From: Alphaproteobacteria bacterium
GTDB lineage: Bacteria; Pseudomonadota; Alphaproteobacteria; Micavibrionales; Micavibrionaceae
Length of the DNA stretch: 18,836 nucleotides
Direction of reading: 5' to 3'
NCBI GenBank assembly: GCA_030432775.1
Contig: JAUILO010000031.1
Coordinates: 1-18,836, forward strand
A program made the translations under genes and the position numbers. The stretch's first letter is position 1. Each line of letters opens with the position of its first letter. The notes beneath the pieces are model-generated. The model worked only from the letters and a program-made list of their open reading frames with translations, did no database searches and was not told the origin of the DNA. Below are positions 7,711-13,514 of the stretch, in pieces.

Positions 7711-7723
7711 GGGGGGGGGGGGG
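7711..7723. repeat. Homopolymer run of 13 G
   Basis: Thirteen consecutive G lie between the SDR stop (7664) and the stop of the converging ferredoxin-like gene (7738). The tract is outside both coding frames. Runs of this length are prone to slipped-strand length change and to assembly or sequencing error. No other homopolymer of this length occurs in the window. Confidence 0.95.
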
Positions 7724-7735
7724 CTGGATTCTATC

Positions 7736-8104
7736 CTAAGGCCGCCAGTGCTGCACGCCTGATATTGGTTTCTTTTGTGTGCCGGATTGATCCGGTTTAT
7801 CGGAGTTATCCTGTTGATTTGAACTGACGTCTTGTGGCGGCTTTTCTGTTTGTGGGGGTAGCTCATGTGTAGGGGCGCTGCGATCTTGTTCTGTATTGAT
7901 AGTAGAGAGTTTCTTTTTTCCTTCGGCGGACTGGGCGAATTCATCGATAATTCGTTTTGTTTCTTTTAGGCAACTACCGCAATTAGGCTTGTCCGCGCCC
8001 GAACATGCACGGTATGCGTCTTTAAGCTTTGGAATATCATCTCTATTTCGGAGATGTTCTTTAAGCTGGCCATCGGTAAATGGATTACAGTTACAAACAT
8101 ACAT
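7736..8104 (-). CDS. Bfd-like [2Fe-2S] ferredoxin with long polar tail
   Basis: The first ~60 residues match bacterioferritin-associated ferredoxin: MYVCNC at the start and C42-x2-C45 (NCGSC). That gives the C4-x-C6 ... C-x2-C ligand set of the Bfd [2Fe-2S] domain (E. coli Bfd begins MYVCLCNG). An extra C34 is shared with the neighbouring paralogue. Bfd donates electrons through bacterioferritin haem to reduce and release stored iron. E. coli Bfd is about 64 residues, whereas this protein has 122. Residues ~65-122 are Gln/Asp/Pro/Ser-rich and probably disordered. The ATG at 8104 has GGGG about 10 nt upstream. It lies 100 bp downstream of the second bfd-like gene on the same strand and near bfr, which supports the iron role. 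The stop comes 13 bp from the poly-G tract. Confidence 0.8.
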   Translation of the reverse strand: MYVCNCNPFTDGQLKEHLRNRDDIPKLKDAYRACSGADKPNCGSCLKETKRIIDEFAQSAEGKKKLSTINTEQDRSAPTHELPPQTEKPPQDVSSNQQDNSDKPDQSGTQKKPISGVQHWRP

Positions 8105-8192
8105 TGTTTAGTAACCCCTGTTCTTACAGTTTTTATTATTGTTTTTTTATATTTAAGCCAAATACAGCTTAGGCTACAAGAAAATAATTTTA

Positions 8193-8209
8193 CATAGAGC
8201 GTCTCTATG
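8193..8209 (-). terminator. Short stem-loop at the end of the proximal bfd-like gene
   Basis: CATAGAG (8193-8199) and CTCTATG (8203-8209) pair perfectly around a 3-nt loop. The stem overlaps the TAG stop, and on the - strand TAAAATTATTTT follows. The T-tract is interrupted, so it could be a leaky terminator or attenuator between the two bfd-like genes. Evidence is weak. Confidence 0.35.
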
Positions 8210-8411
8210 CTTCAAGTAGCTCTTTTTCCGCATATGCATTGGCGTGTGAATGAACCATTTCCTTAACGGTCTTCAAACATGTACAGCATTGAGGTTTTTT
8301 GCCGCCGGAACAACCTTGATAGGCTTCACTGACACAGGATTTTCCTTCCTTCTTTTTTAGAAAGTTTTTCAGATCTTTGTCACTAAACGGGTTGCATAAA
8401 CATATATACAT
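8205..8411 (-). CDS. bfd: Bacterioferritin-associated ferredoxin-like protein (68 aa)
   Basis: This compact [2Fe-2S] protein has MYICLC (C4, C6) and QCCTC (C42, C45), the full Bfd ligand set, within the normal Bfd length of ~65 residues. C26, C34 and C43 are additional cysteines. Position by position it matches the first 45 residues of the neighbouring 122-residue paralogue (shared CNPFxD, EAY/DAY, CSG...KP), so the pair arose by tandem duplication. The predicted role is to reduce bacterioferritin for iron release. The RBS AAGAGG is 7 nt before the ATG. Two Fur-box-like sequences lie 40-90 bp upstream, the arrangement expected for an iron-starvation-induced bfd. It sits downstream of bfr and the RibD-like gene. 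The symbol is given by family, not by proven orthology. Confidence 0.82.
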   Translation of the reverse strand: MYICLCNPFSDKDLKNFLKKKEGKSCVSEAYQGCSGGKKPQCCTCLKTVKEMVHSHANAYAEKELLEA

Positions 8412-8450
8412 GATCCAGCCTCTTGCTCAGTATAGTCTTCGACTCATTAA

Positions 8451-8465
8451 TGAGAATCATTCTTA
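8451..8465. promoter_or_regulatory. Fur-box-like site, proximal
   Basis: TGAGAATCATTCTTA matches the 7-1-7 Fur pattern TGATAAT-n-ATTATCA at 11 of 14 positions. It contains a perfect AGAAT-C-ATTCT palindrome, the form seen in many well-known Fur boxes. It is centred at 8458, 47 bp upstream of the bfd-like ATG. It would cover the start point of the candidate promoter TTGCGA (8501-8496, - strand) with 17 bp to TAATGT (8478-8473). Fur plus Fe2+ would then repress the gene. This is inference from the motif. Confidence 0.6.
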
Positions 8466-8485
8466 AGAAAATACATTAGTGACGT

Positions 8486-8500
8486 TGAAAATCATTCGCA
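8486..8500. promoter_or_regulatory. Fur-box-like site, distal
   Basis: TGAAAATCATTCGCA matches TGATAAT-n-ATTATCA at 11 of 14 positions, with centre 8493, exactly 35 bp from the proximal box. It overlaps the TTGCGA candidate -35 hexamer of the bfd-like gene. Two boxes of similar quality, phased by about 3.3 helical turns, strengthen each other, although this one alone would be weak. Confidence 0.45.
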
Positions 8501-8530
8501 AGTAGAAAATGCTATAAAGCGTGTTTTTTA

Positions 8531-9625
8531 TTATTTGATTAAATGCGAATTTATATCACGGACGCTTTGTGCATATTCGGTGAGATGTATAACTTGTATT
8601 CCGGCTTGCTCCAATAGGGCGTGGCCTTCGCATGTGACGAAGATTGGCGGCTCGCTCAGCGCAAAGACCGTGCGTGTGATGCCGGAATTTATAATCAGCT
8701 CTGTGCAGGAATGGGGCATTGAAGCACGTGTGCTGCATGGTTCCATTGAGCTATATATCGTACATCCGCGCAGATCGGCTCCGTTCTTAAGGGCCTTTTC
8801 AAGTGCCGCTTCCTCGGCATGGCATATAGGCGATAACTCGCCAGTATAGCCGCTTGAAACCAATTTGCCGCGCGGATCGATGATGAGCGCACCAACCCTG
8901 TATCTGTCTGTGGCCGGGCTATCTTCGGAAAGTTGAATGGCCAGCTTCATCCATTTTTCATGGTTTCTTTCGTAGTTATATATCACGGTGTCGCCGAGTG
9001 TCTGTGTGTTCTTAAGCTGTAGCCCATAAGAATGCATAAATAGATCTTTATCATAATCTGTCAGGCGTGCTGCTGTTTCATTGTCACCAGCAGCAGGGGA
9101 TAGGTTTATAGGTGCGATAGCCAACCGAAACTCGTCAATTAATCCGGCATCCAGAAAATCTTTTAATGTTTGCGCGCCGCCCTCAATCATCAGGGTGGAT
9201 ATATTTGATGCGCTCAGATCTGCAATGATCGCGGTGGCTGTGCCATCAAAGGCCTTGATGGTGAGAGTTTCAAACGTTTCGGCGGTAAGGCTTTGCTTGA
9301 ATTTGTCCTTGATTGTTTTTTGTATATCAGGCGTGCAATAAATGATTTTCTGCCCTGTGCCATCCTGTATGAATCGGCTTTGCGGGTCAATGTTACCGGA
9401 TTTTGTGATGGTTACTTTGACGGGGTAGGCGGGCGGCGTTGTTCGCGCGGTGAGGGATGGGTTGTCCTTGCGAACCGTGTTGGCGCCAACGAGTATCGCG
9501 TCACAGCGCGCGCGTAAAGCGTGCACTGCGTCAAAGTCTTGCGGGCTTGATAGGACAAGCCGTGTATCGGAATTATCGTCTAGATAGCCATCGATTGACA
9601 TCGCAGCCGAAGCAATGACTTTCAT
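8531..9625 (-). CDS. RibD-type bifunctional deaminase/reductase with reversed domain order
   Basis: Canonical RibD deaminates and then reduces the pyrimidine intermediate of riboflavin synthesis, with deaminase first and reductase second. This 364-residue protein has the same two domains in the opposite order. The N-terminal ~215 residues are the reductase (MKVIASAAMSIDGYLDD, GANT 47-50 with D54-N-P, EGG 148-150). The C-terminal ~140 are the zinc deaminase: H269-A-E271, then EPC297 and C307. The C-C spacing is 9 residues instead of the 8 in E. coli or Bacillus RibD (PCSHHGRTPPC), and the loop reads PCSTRASMPHSCTELI. By memory this resembles separate actinobacterial 'dCMP deaminase-like' RibD relatives with PCS-R-S-RP--C. 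It starts 9 bp after bfr, so it is co-transcribed. It may be the organism's RibD or a paralogue acting on another pterin/flavin-type substrate, which the sequence does not decide. The RBS is weak, so translational coupling to bfr is possible. Confidence 0.85.
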   Translation of the reverse strand: MKVIASAAMSIDGYLDDNSDTRLVLSSPQDFDAVHALRARCDAILVGANTVRKDNPSLTARTTPPAYPVKVTITKSGNIDPQSRFIQDGTGQKIIYCTPDIQKTIKDKFKQSLTAETFETLTIKAFDGTATAIIADLSASNISTLMIEGGAQTLKDFLDAGLIDEFRLAIAPINLSPAAGDNETAARLTDYDKDLFMHSYGLQLKNTQTLGDTVIYNYERNHEKWMKLAIQLSEDSPATDRYRVGALIIDPRGKLVSSGYTGELSPICHAEEAALEKALKNGADLRGCTIYSSMEPCSTRASMPHSCTELIINSGITRTVFALSEPPIFVTCEGHALLEQAGIQVIHLTEYAQSVRDINSHLIK

Positions 9626-9634
9626 CGGATCGTC

Positions 9635-10117
9635 TTATTCCGCTATTTCAGCGTCAGATTGCAACAGAATGAATTTTTCAATGCCGATCAAGCCGATTTG
9701 GTGCAGCTGTGTTTCGATACCGTCAATATGGTGTTCTTCATCTGTTAGAATAGAAACGAAAATATCTTTTGATACGTAATCGCCAATTGAATCACAGTAT
9801 TTAACCGCTTCTTTCAAGATTGGAAGGGCATCAAGTTCACCGGCTAGATCACATTCCAAAATTTCTTTTACGTTTTCACCGATACGGATTTTGCCCATAT
9901 CCTGCAAGTTCGGCAGGCCTTCAAGCAGAAGGATGCGTTTGATCAGGATGTCTGCATGTTGCATTTCTTCAATTGATTCCTGATATTCGTGCTTGGCTAG
10001 TTTCGTAACGCCCCAATCTTCAAGCATACGGGAATGCAAGAAGTACTGATTAATTGCTGTCAGTTCCTTCTTTAGGATTGCGTTTAGGTATTCTATGACT
10101 TTCTTATCGCCCTTCAT
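9635..10117 (-). CDS. bfr: Bacterioferritin (haem-containing iron storage protein)
   Basis: Bacterioferritin forms a 24-subunit shell that oxidises Fe2+ and stores it as a ferric mineral. The 160-residue length is normal. Every di-iron ferroxidase ligand is at the standard number: E18, E51, H54, E94, E127, H130. M52, the residue that ligates haem between subunits, is present, as is Y25. The ATG is supported by GGAG 7 nt upstream. It is followed after 9 bp by the reversed-order RibD-like gene and then by two bfd-like genes on the same strand. Purine gene purB lies 101 bp upstream. No Fur-like box was seen in the 101-bp upstream spacer, so bfr itself may not share the control of the bfd-like genes. 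Confidence 0.96.
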   Translation of the reverse strand: MKGDKKVIEYLNAILKKELTAINQYFLHSRMLEDWGVTKLAKHEYQESIEEMQHADILIKRILLLEGLPNLQDMGKIRIGENVKEILECDLAGELDALPILKEAVKYCDSIGDYVSKDIFVSILTDEEHHIDGIETQLHQIGLIGIEKFILLQSDAEIAE

Positions 10118-10218
10118 TGCGGTGCTCCATCAATCTTGAGGTGAGTAATATTTTGTGCCTTTAAAGATATAGTCTTATACGCCGAAGGCAAGGAGAATCC
10201 CTAGTTTTTGTTCCGGAT

Positions 10219-11520
10219 TTATTCGGAAAATGCTCGTTCGAAAACCATATCAAGGTGTTTGAGGTAGTGGTCTGTATTGAAGATATCATCCAGATCCGCT
10301 TTGCTCAGGTGTTTCTTCACATCTTCGTCTTGTGCCAGACGTGTTTTAAAGTCCTTACCGTCCAGATCTTCCCAGACTGCCATTGCATTGCTTTGAACAA
10401 CACGGTAGGCGATTTCGCGGCTGATACCAGCCTGTGTTAGAGCCAGCATAACGCGCTGGGAGAATACAAGGCCGTTAAGTTTATTCAGGTTCTTCTTCAT
10501 TGTATCGGGATATACAAGCAGGTTATCCACCACCATAGCAAGGCGTGCCAGAGCAAAATCAAGCGTTACGCAAGCATCCGGTGCAATCATGCGCTCGACA
10601 GATGAATGGGAGATATCCCGTTCGTGCCAAAGTGCTACATTTTCAAGCGCAGGAACTACGGCCGAGCGAACCACGCGGGCAAGGCCTGTCATGTTTTCGG
10701 TTAAGATCGGGTTGCGTTTATGCGGCATAGCCGATGAACCTTTTTGCCCCTTGGAGAAAAATTCTTCGGCCTCGCGGACTTCGGTTCTTTGCAGGTGACG
10801 AATTTCAATAGCCAGATTCTCAATAGAGGAGGCGATAATGGCCAGTGTTGTGAAAAACTCTGCGTGGCGATCACGCGGGATAACCTGTGTTGATACTGTT
10901 TCAGGTTCTAGACCGAGTTTTCCTGCGACATAGGCTTCAACAGATGGATCAACCGTGGCGTAGGTGCCGACTGCGCCTGAAATTGTACAGCGTGAAATTT
11001 GCGCCTTGGCTGTTTTAAGGCGTTGCAGGTTACGTTTGAATGCGGCGTAGTGACCGGCAAGTTTTAAACCGAATGTCGTCGGTTCGCCGTGAATGCCGTG
11101 GCTTCTTCCGACACAAATTGTTTCTTTATGCTCGTAAGCGCGTTTTTTTAGCGCGCCGAGCAGGGCTTCGAGTTTATCGATTAGAATATCGGCTGATTGT
11201 GTGAGTTGTACCGCAAAGGCAGTGTCAACAACGTCTGACGATGTCATTCCTTGGTGGACATAGCGTGAATCTTCACCAATATGTTCGGCGACGCTTGTCA
11301 AAAATGCGATGACGTCATGTTTGACTTCTCTTTCGATTTCGTCGATGCGATCAATATCAAATGCACCTTTTTCACGAAGAACCTTAGGAACTGATTCCGG
11401 AATTGTGCCGAGTTTTGCCATTTGCTCGCAAGCAAGTGTTTCAATTTCCAGCCAGATTTTGAACTTGTTTTCAGGAGCCCAAATAGCAGTCATTTCAGGA
11501 CGGGAATAACGTGGAATCAT
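10219..11520 (-). CDS. purB: Adenylosuccinate lyase
   Basis: PurB cleaves SAICAR to AICAR and adenylosuccinate to AMP, both with fumarate release, in purine synthesis. The protein is 433 residues when started at MIPRYSRPEM, the family's typical N-terminus. This ATG (11520) has AGAGG 7-8 nt upstream, so the in-frame extension to 11577 is not used. The fumarase/aspartase superfamily signature GSSAMPHKRNP is at 261-271. The flexible catalytic-loop serines are S262/S263. H141 in GRSHGIHGEPTTFG is the general acid histidine region, and TSSD (93-96) binds substrate. It lies on the same strand as the histidine phosphatases and bfr, but with spacers of 88 and 101 bp it may be transcribed separately. 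Confidence 0.97.
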   Translation of the reverse strand: MIPRYSRPEMTAIWAPENKFKIWLEIETLACEQMAKLGTIPESVPKVLREKGAFDIDRIDEIEREVKHDVIAFLTSVAEHIGEDSRYVHQGMTSSDVVDTAFAVQLTQSADILIDKLEALLGALKKRAYEHKETICVGRSHGIHGEPTTFGLKLAGHYAAFKRNLQRLKTAKAQISRCTISGAVGTYATVDPSVEAYVAGKLGLEPETVSTQVIPRDRHAEFFTTLAIIASSIENLAIEIRHLQRTEVREAEEFFSKGQKGSSAMPHKRNPILTENMTGLARVVRSAVVPALENVALWHERDISHSSVERMIAPDACVTLDFALARLAMVVDNLLVYPDTMKKNLNKLNGLVFSQRVMLALTQAGISREIAYRVVQSNAMAVWEDLDGKDFKTRLAQDEDVKKHLSKADLDDIFNTDHYLKHLDMVFERAFSE

Positions 11521-11608
11521 AATAAGTACCTCTTCATTTTTCAGGTGAAGACTAGTCAAAGCATCGCTGCGGATCAATAGTGATTTTCAAATAAAATAGA
11601 AAACTCGG

Positions 11609-12304
11609 CTATGTACGTAAGCTTAAGGCCGGGGGGCGATATAACGCTCTATACGAGCCGTCAGATTTTATCTCTAGCGCCTGTGTGTTTTCAATGCCGC
11701 TTTTATCGTGTTTAAGTTCTCGGCCGACAAGTTGGTGTGTGAAGGCCAGAGTAATTGATCCTGCTGTATTTTCGGCGGGTTTGATGAATTTTTGACGTAC
11801 CGCATCAATACGGGCGCTAAATTCTTCGTTTGTCTCAGCTGTGCTGGCATACCATGCTTCTTTTTCAAGCAGGGATTCGTCGATGGATAGGTCATTCAGC
11901 AGGTCACTGCTATTGCGGATACGGTCTAATAGCGGTGTTTTGTCTGTGCCGAGATCAGCGACACTGATTTGCATTCTTTCCTGTAGTTCCGGCACAAGTT
12001 TCACTTCGCCTTGGTAACCGAGGGCTTCAAGAAAAATACTTGCTGTGCGAATGGCACGCATCATCGGACTGATAAGAACTTGGTCGATTGTAATATCGTT
12101 ATCAATCATCCATTGTTTGAATAATTGTGCGGATCCGGTGGCTTGTTCTATGCCTTGGTCGGCAAGATCTGCATCGCGCTCTGTGAATGTGGCATTCACG
12201 TAATCAAGAAGGGCTTCACCTTCCAGGTCATTATGACCTTTTTCAAACATCTCGACTTCGTATTGATTGGCTCTGCTAAAGGCGTGGCGTACATATATAA
12301 ACAT
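11609..12304 (-). CDS. Histidine phosphatase superfamily protein, copy 1
   Basis: The 231-residue protein belongs to the phosphoglycerate-mutase-like histidine phosphatases. The phosphohistidine motif reads VRHAFSRAN (R6-H7), with Ala where RHG usually has Gly. The second arginine is in ISPMMRAIRTA, the acidic residue lies in PELQERMQ, and the C-terminal histidine is in LAFTHQLVGREL. It also has the 'D..L...G..QA' stretch (DADLADQGIEQA). There is no signal peptide. The substrate is unknown (phospho-sugar, phosphoprotein or other). A paralogue lies 370 bp upstream on the same strand, ungapped over nearly the whole length and roughly three quarters identical by eye. The RBS AGAGG is 9 nt before the ATG. 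It has its own promoter (12395-12367). The C-terminus (PPALSLRT) differs from that of the paralogue. Confidence 0.88.
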   Translation of the reverse strand: MFIYVRHAFSRANQYEVEMFEKGHNDLEGEALLDYVNATFTERDADLADQGIEQATGSAQLFKQWMIDNDITIDQVLISPMMRAIRTASIFLEALGYQGEVKLVPELQERMQISVADLGTDKTPLLDRIRNSSDLLNDLSIDESLLEKEAWYASTAETNEEFSARIDAVRQKFIKPAENTAGSITLAFTHQLVGRELKHDKSGIENTQALEIKSDGSYRALYRPPALSLRT

Positions 12305-12366
12305 TTTTTATGACCTCTATTAATCTCGCTTTATGGGACTCTTTTTTTATTGTTTTTATCGTTTCA

Positions 12367-12395
12367 GCTATAGAGAGAATTGCTACATCGCACAA
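12367..12395 (-). promoter_or_regulatory. Promoter of histidine phosphatase copy 1
   Basis: Read on the - strand: TTGTGC (12395-12390), a 17-bp spacer, then TATAGC (12372-12367), about 63 bp before the ATG. The same TTGTGC-17-TATA layout stands in front of copy 2. This conservation in otherwise diverged flanks is good evidence that it is used. Confidence 0.6.
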
Positions 12396-12435
12396 TGATT
12401 ATGTTTAATATTTTTGTGCTTTTGGTTGGACGAAT

Positions 12436-12655
12436 TTGACATAAAATTAGGCGAGATTATGTCAGGTGGCGTGGCTGGTTTGTAGATGCAATATGCTAAA
12501 GTCTAAATGCTTCCCGGGCCAGAATGTTGCTCAGACCGGAAAGTTGAGTGCCGCGCGCATATTGCCCAAAAAGTGATGTAAAGGCACATATAGCTAACCG
12601 TTTAAGAAGGTTATGGACGTTCCTTAATTTATTGTCATGCTGGTCTGCTTGTTTT
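12436..12655 (+). ncRNA. Candidate structured non-coding RNA, family not recognised (ends approximate)
   Basis: A TTGACA hexamer (12436-12441) with TATGTC 16 bp on (12458-12463) could be a + strand promoter. Downstream, GCAATATGC (12488-12496) is exactly complementary to GCATATTGC (12557-12565) and would close a 60-nt domain. That domain holds GGC/GCC (12517-12519 with 12550-12552) and a CTCA-AC/GT-TGAG hairpin with loop CGGAAA (12530-12548). A second hairpin, TAACC/GGTTA, lies at 12595-12613, and TTTTTTT at 12652-12658 could mark the 3' end, although no strong stem precedes it. The nesting of these pairings is the main evidence. Comparison by eye with SRP RNA, RNase P RNA and tmRNA gave no match. 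6S RNA could not be excluded. The strand is uncertain. Confidence 0.35.
12437..12464. repeat. Perfect 8-bp inverted repeat TGACATAA-N12-TTATGTCA
   Basis: Both arms (12437-12444, 12457-12464) match perfectly, with their centres 20 bp apart (two helical turns), as for a dimeric regulator binding one DNA face. The left arm overlaps the TTGACA of the candidate + strand promoter. A single copy of the longer word AATTTGACATAA recurs at 16839-16850, before the 217-residue unknown gene. Confidence 0.45.
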
Positions 12656-12674
12656 TTTGCTAATCTGGGCGTGA

Positions 12675-13361
12675 TTATTTAGGCCCTGCAGCTTTATAAA
12701 GCGAGGTGTATGAACCGTCTGATTTTATATCCAGAGCTGCTGCGTTTTCAATCCGGTCGTCATCGTTTTTGAGGCCCTGACCAATTTGATGGTGCGAGAA
12801 CGCCAGTGTGATAGAACCTTTTGTGTGTTCGGCTGTGCGTACGTATTTATCGCGCACAGAATCAATGCGGGCACTGAATTCTTCTTCGCTTTCTGCGTCG
12901 GCAGCGTACCATGCTTCTTTTGTTAAAAGCGACTCGTCAATGGATAGGCCGTTTAACAGATCACTACTGTTACGGATACGCTCCAAAAGCGGTGTTTTAT
13001 CAGAACCCAGATCAGCTATGTTTTCCTGCATTCTTTCCTGTAGATCAGGATCAAGAGTTACTTCGCCTTGATAACCGATGGCCTCAAGAAAAATACTGGC
13101 GGTACGAATGGCGCGCATCATCGGGCTGATGACAACCTGATCAATTGAGATGTCGTTATCGATCATCCATTGTTTGAATAATTGTGCTGATTCTTTGGCT
13201 TGTTCTATGCCTTGATCTGCCAGATCTGCATCACGCTCATCAAAAGTTGCGTTAATGTAATTCAGAAGTTCTTCACCCTCCAAACCATCATGCCCTTTTT
13301 CTTGCATGTCGGTTTGGTATTTGTTTGCCCGGCTGAAGGCGTGTCTAACGTATACAAACAT
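12675..13361 (-). CDS. Histidine phosphatase superfamily protein, copy 2
   Basis: This 228-residue tandem paralogue of the gene at 11609-12304 is ungapped against it over ~220 residues. The catalytic motifs are retained: VRHAFSRAN (R6-H7), ISPMMRAIRTA, PDLQERMQ, and LAFSHHQIGQGL for the C-terminal histidine. Here the R-E-L that follows in copy 1 is replaced by Q-G-L, so the active-site rim may differ. Like copy 1 it has RHA instead of RHG. It has no signal peptide. The RBS AGGGATG is 7 nt before the ATG at 13361. The gene has its own promoter (13440-13412), matching that of copy 1 in sequence and spacing, so the duplicated unit included the promoter. Function unknown. Retention of the key residues in both copies suggests both are active enzymes. 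Confidence 0.88.
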   Translation of the reverse strand: MFVYVRHAFSRANKYQTDMQEKGHDGLEGEELLNYINATFDERDADLADQGIEQAKESAQLFKQWMIDNDISIDQVVISPMMRAIRTASIFLEAIGYQGEVTLDPDLQERMQENIADLGSDKTPLLERIRNSSDLLNGLSIDESLLTKEAWYAADAESEEEFSARIDSVRDKYVRTAEHTKGSITLAFSHHQIGQGLKNDDDRIENAAALDIKSDGSYTSLYKAAGPK

Positions 13362-13411
13362 TGTTCATCCCTGTTCAACTTGGTTTCATTTTTCTTGTTT
13401 TTATTGCTTCA

Positions 13412-13440
13412 TTTATACACGTTATCTCGCAGTTGCACAA
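13412..13440 (-). promoter_or_regulatory. Promoter of histidine phosphatase copy 2
   Basis: Read on the - strand: TTGTGC (13440-13435), a 17-bp spacer, TATAAA (13417-13412), about 51 bp before the ATG. CATTGTGC is identical in copy 1. This site is the better match to the sigma70 consensus of the two. Confidence 0.65.
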
Positions 13441-13514
13441 TGTTTTTGCTGTCTGGGTTTTTGCGATCTGGATTTTGTAGTTTCGGATTTTTGCGCTGCT
13501 GCGTGAGCTGTGTT

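Larger units (their letters stand above)
12305..12674. other. 370-bp gene-free spacer between the two phosphatase genes
   Basis: The spacer holds no credible protein gene. From the right it contains the copy 2 3' flank, then a T-rich stretch (12651-12658), two hairpins, a 9-bp long-range complementarity, a perfect TGACATAA inverted repeat and, near the copy 1 start, the copy 1 promoter and RBS. The middle part is described as a candidate RNA. Confidence 0.7.

Noticed and set aside
7711..7723. Phase-variable coding tract
   Set aside because: The G-run lies outside both flanking reading frames, so length change would not frameshift a gene.
8535..8849. Sense frames opposite the RibD-like gene
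   Set aside because: They fully overlap conserved deaminase-domain codons, with Cys/Ser-rich composition and no family.
11518..11577. Longer purB start giving a 452-residue protein
   Set aside because: The added 19 residues lack family match, and AGAGG plus the conserved MIPRYSRPEM fix the start at 11520.
12510..12566. SRP (4.5S) RNA: CCGGAA loop and closing stem resemble its apical domain
   Set aside because: The near-invariant SRP core (CAGG-CCGGAAGG-AGCAGC) is missing: the 3' side reads AAGTTGAG instead. The match is limited to a CCGGAA tetraloop context.
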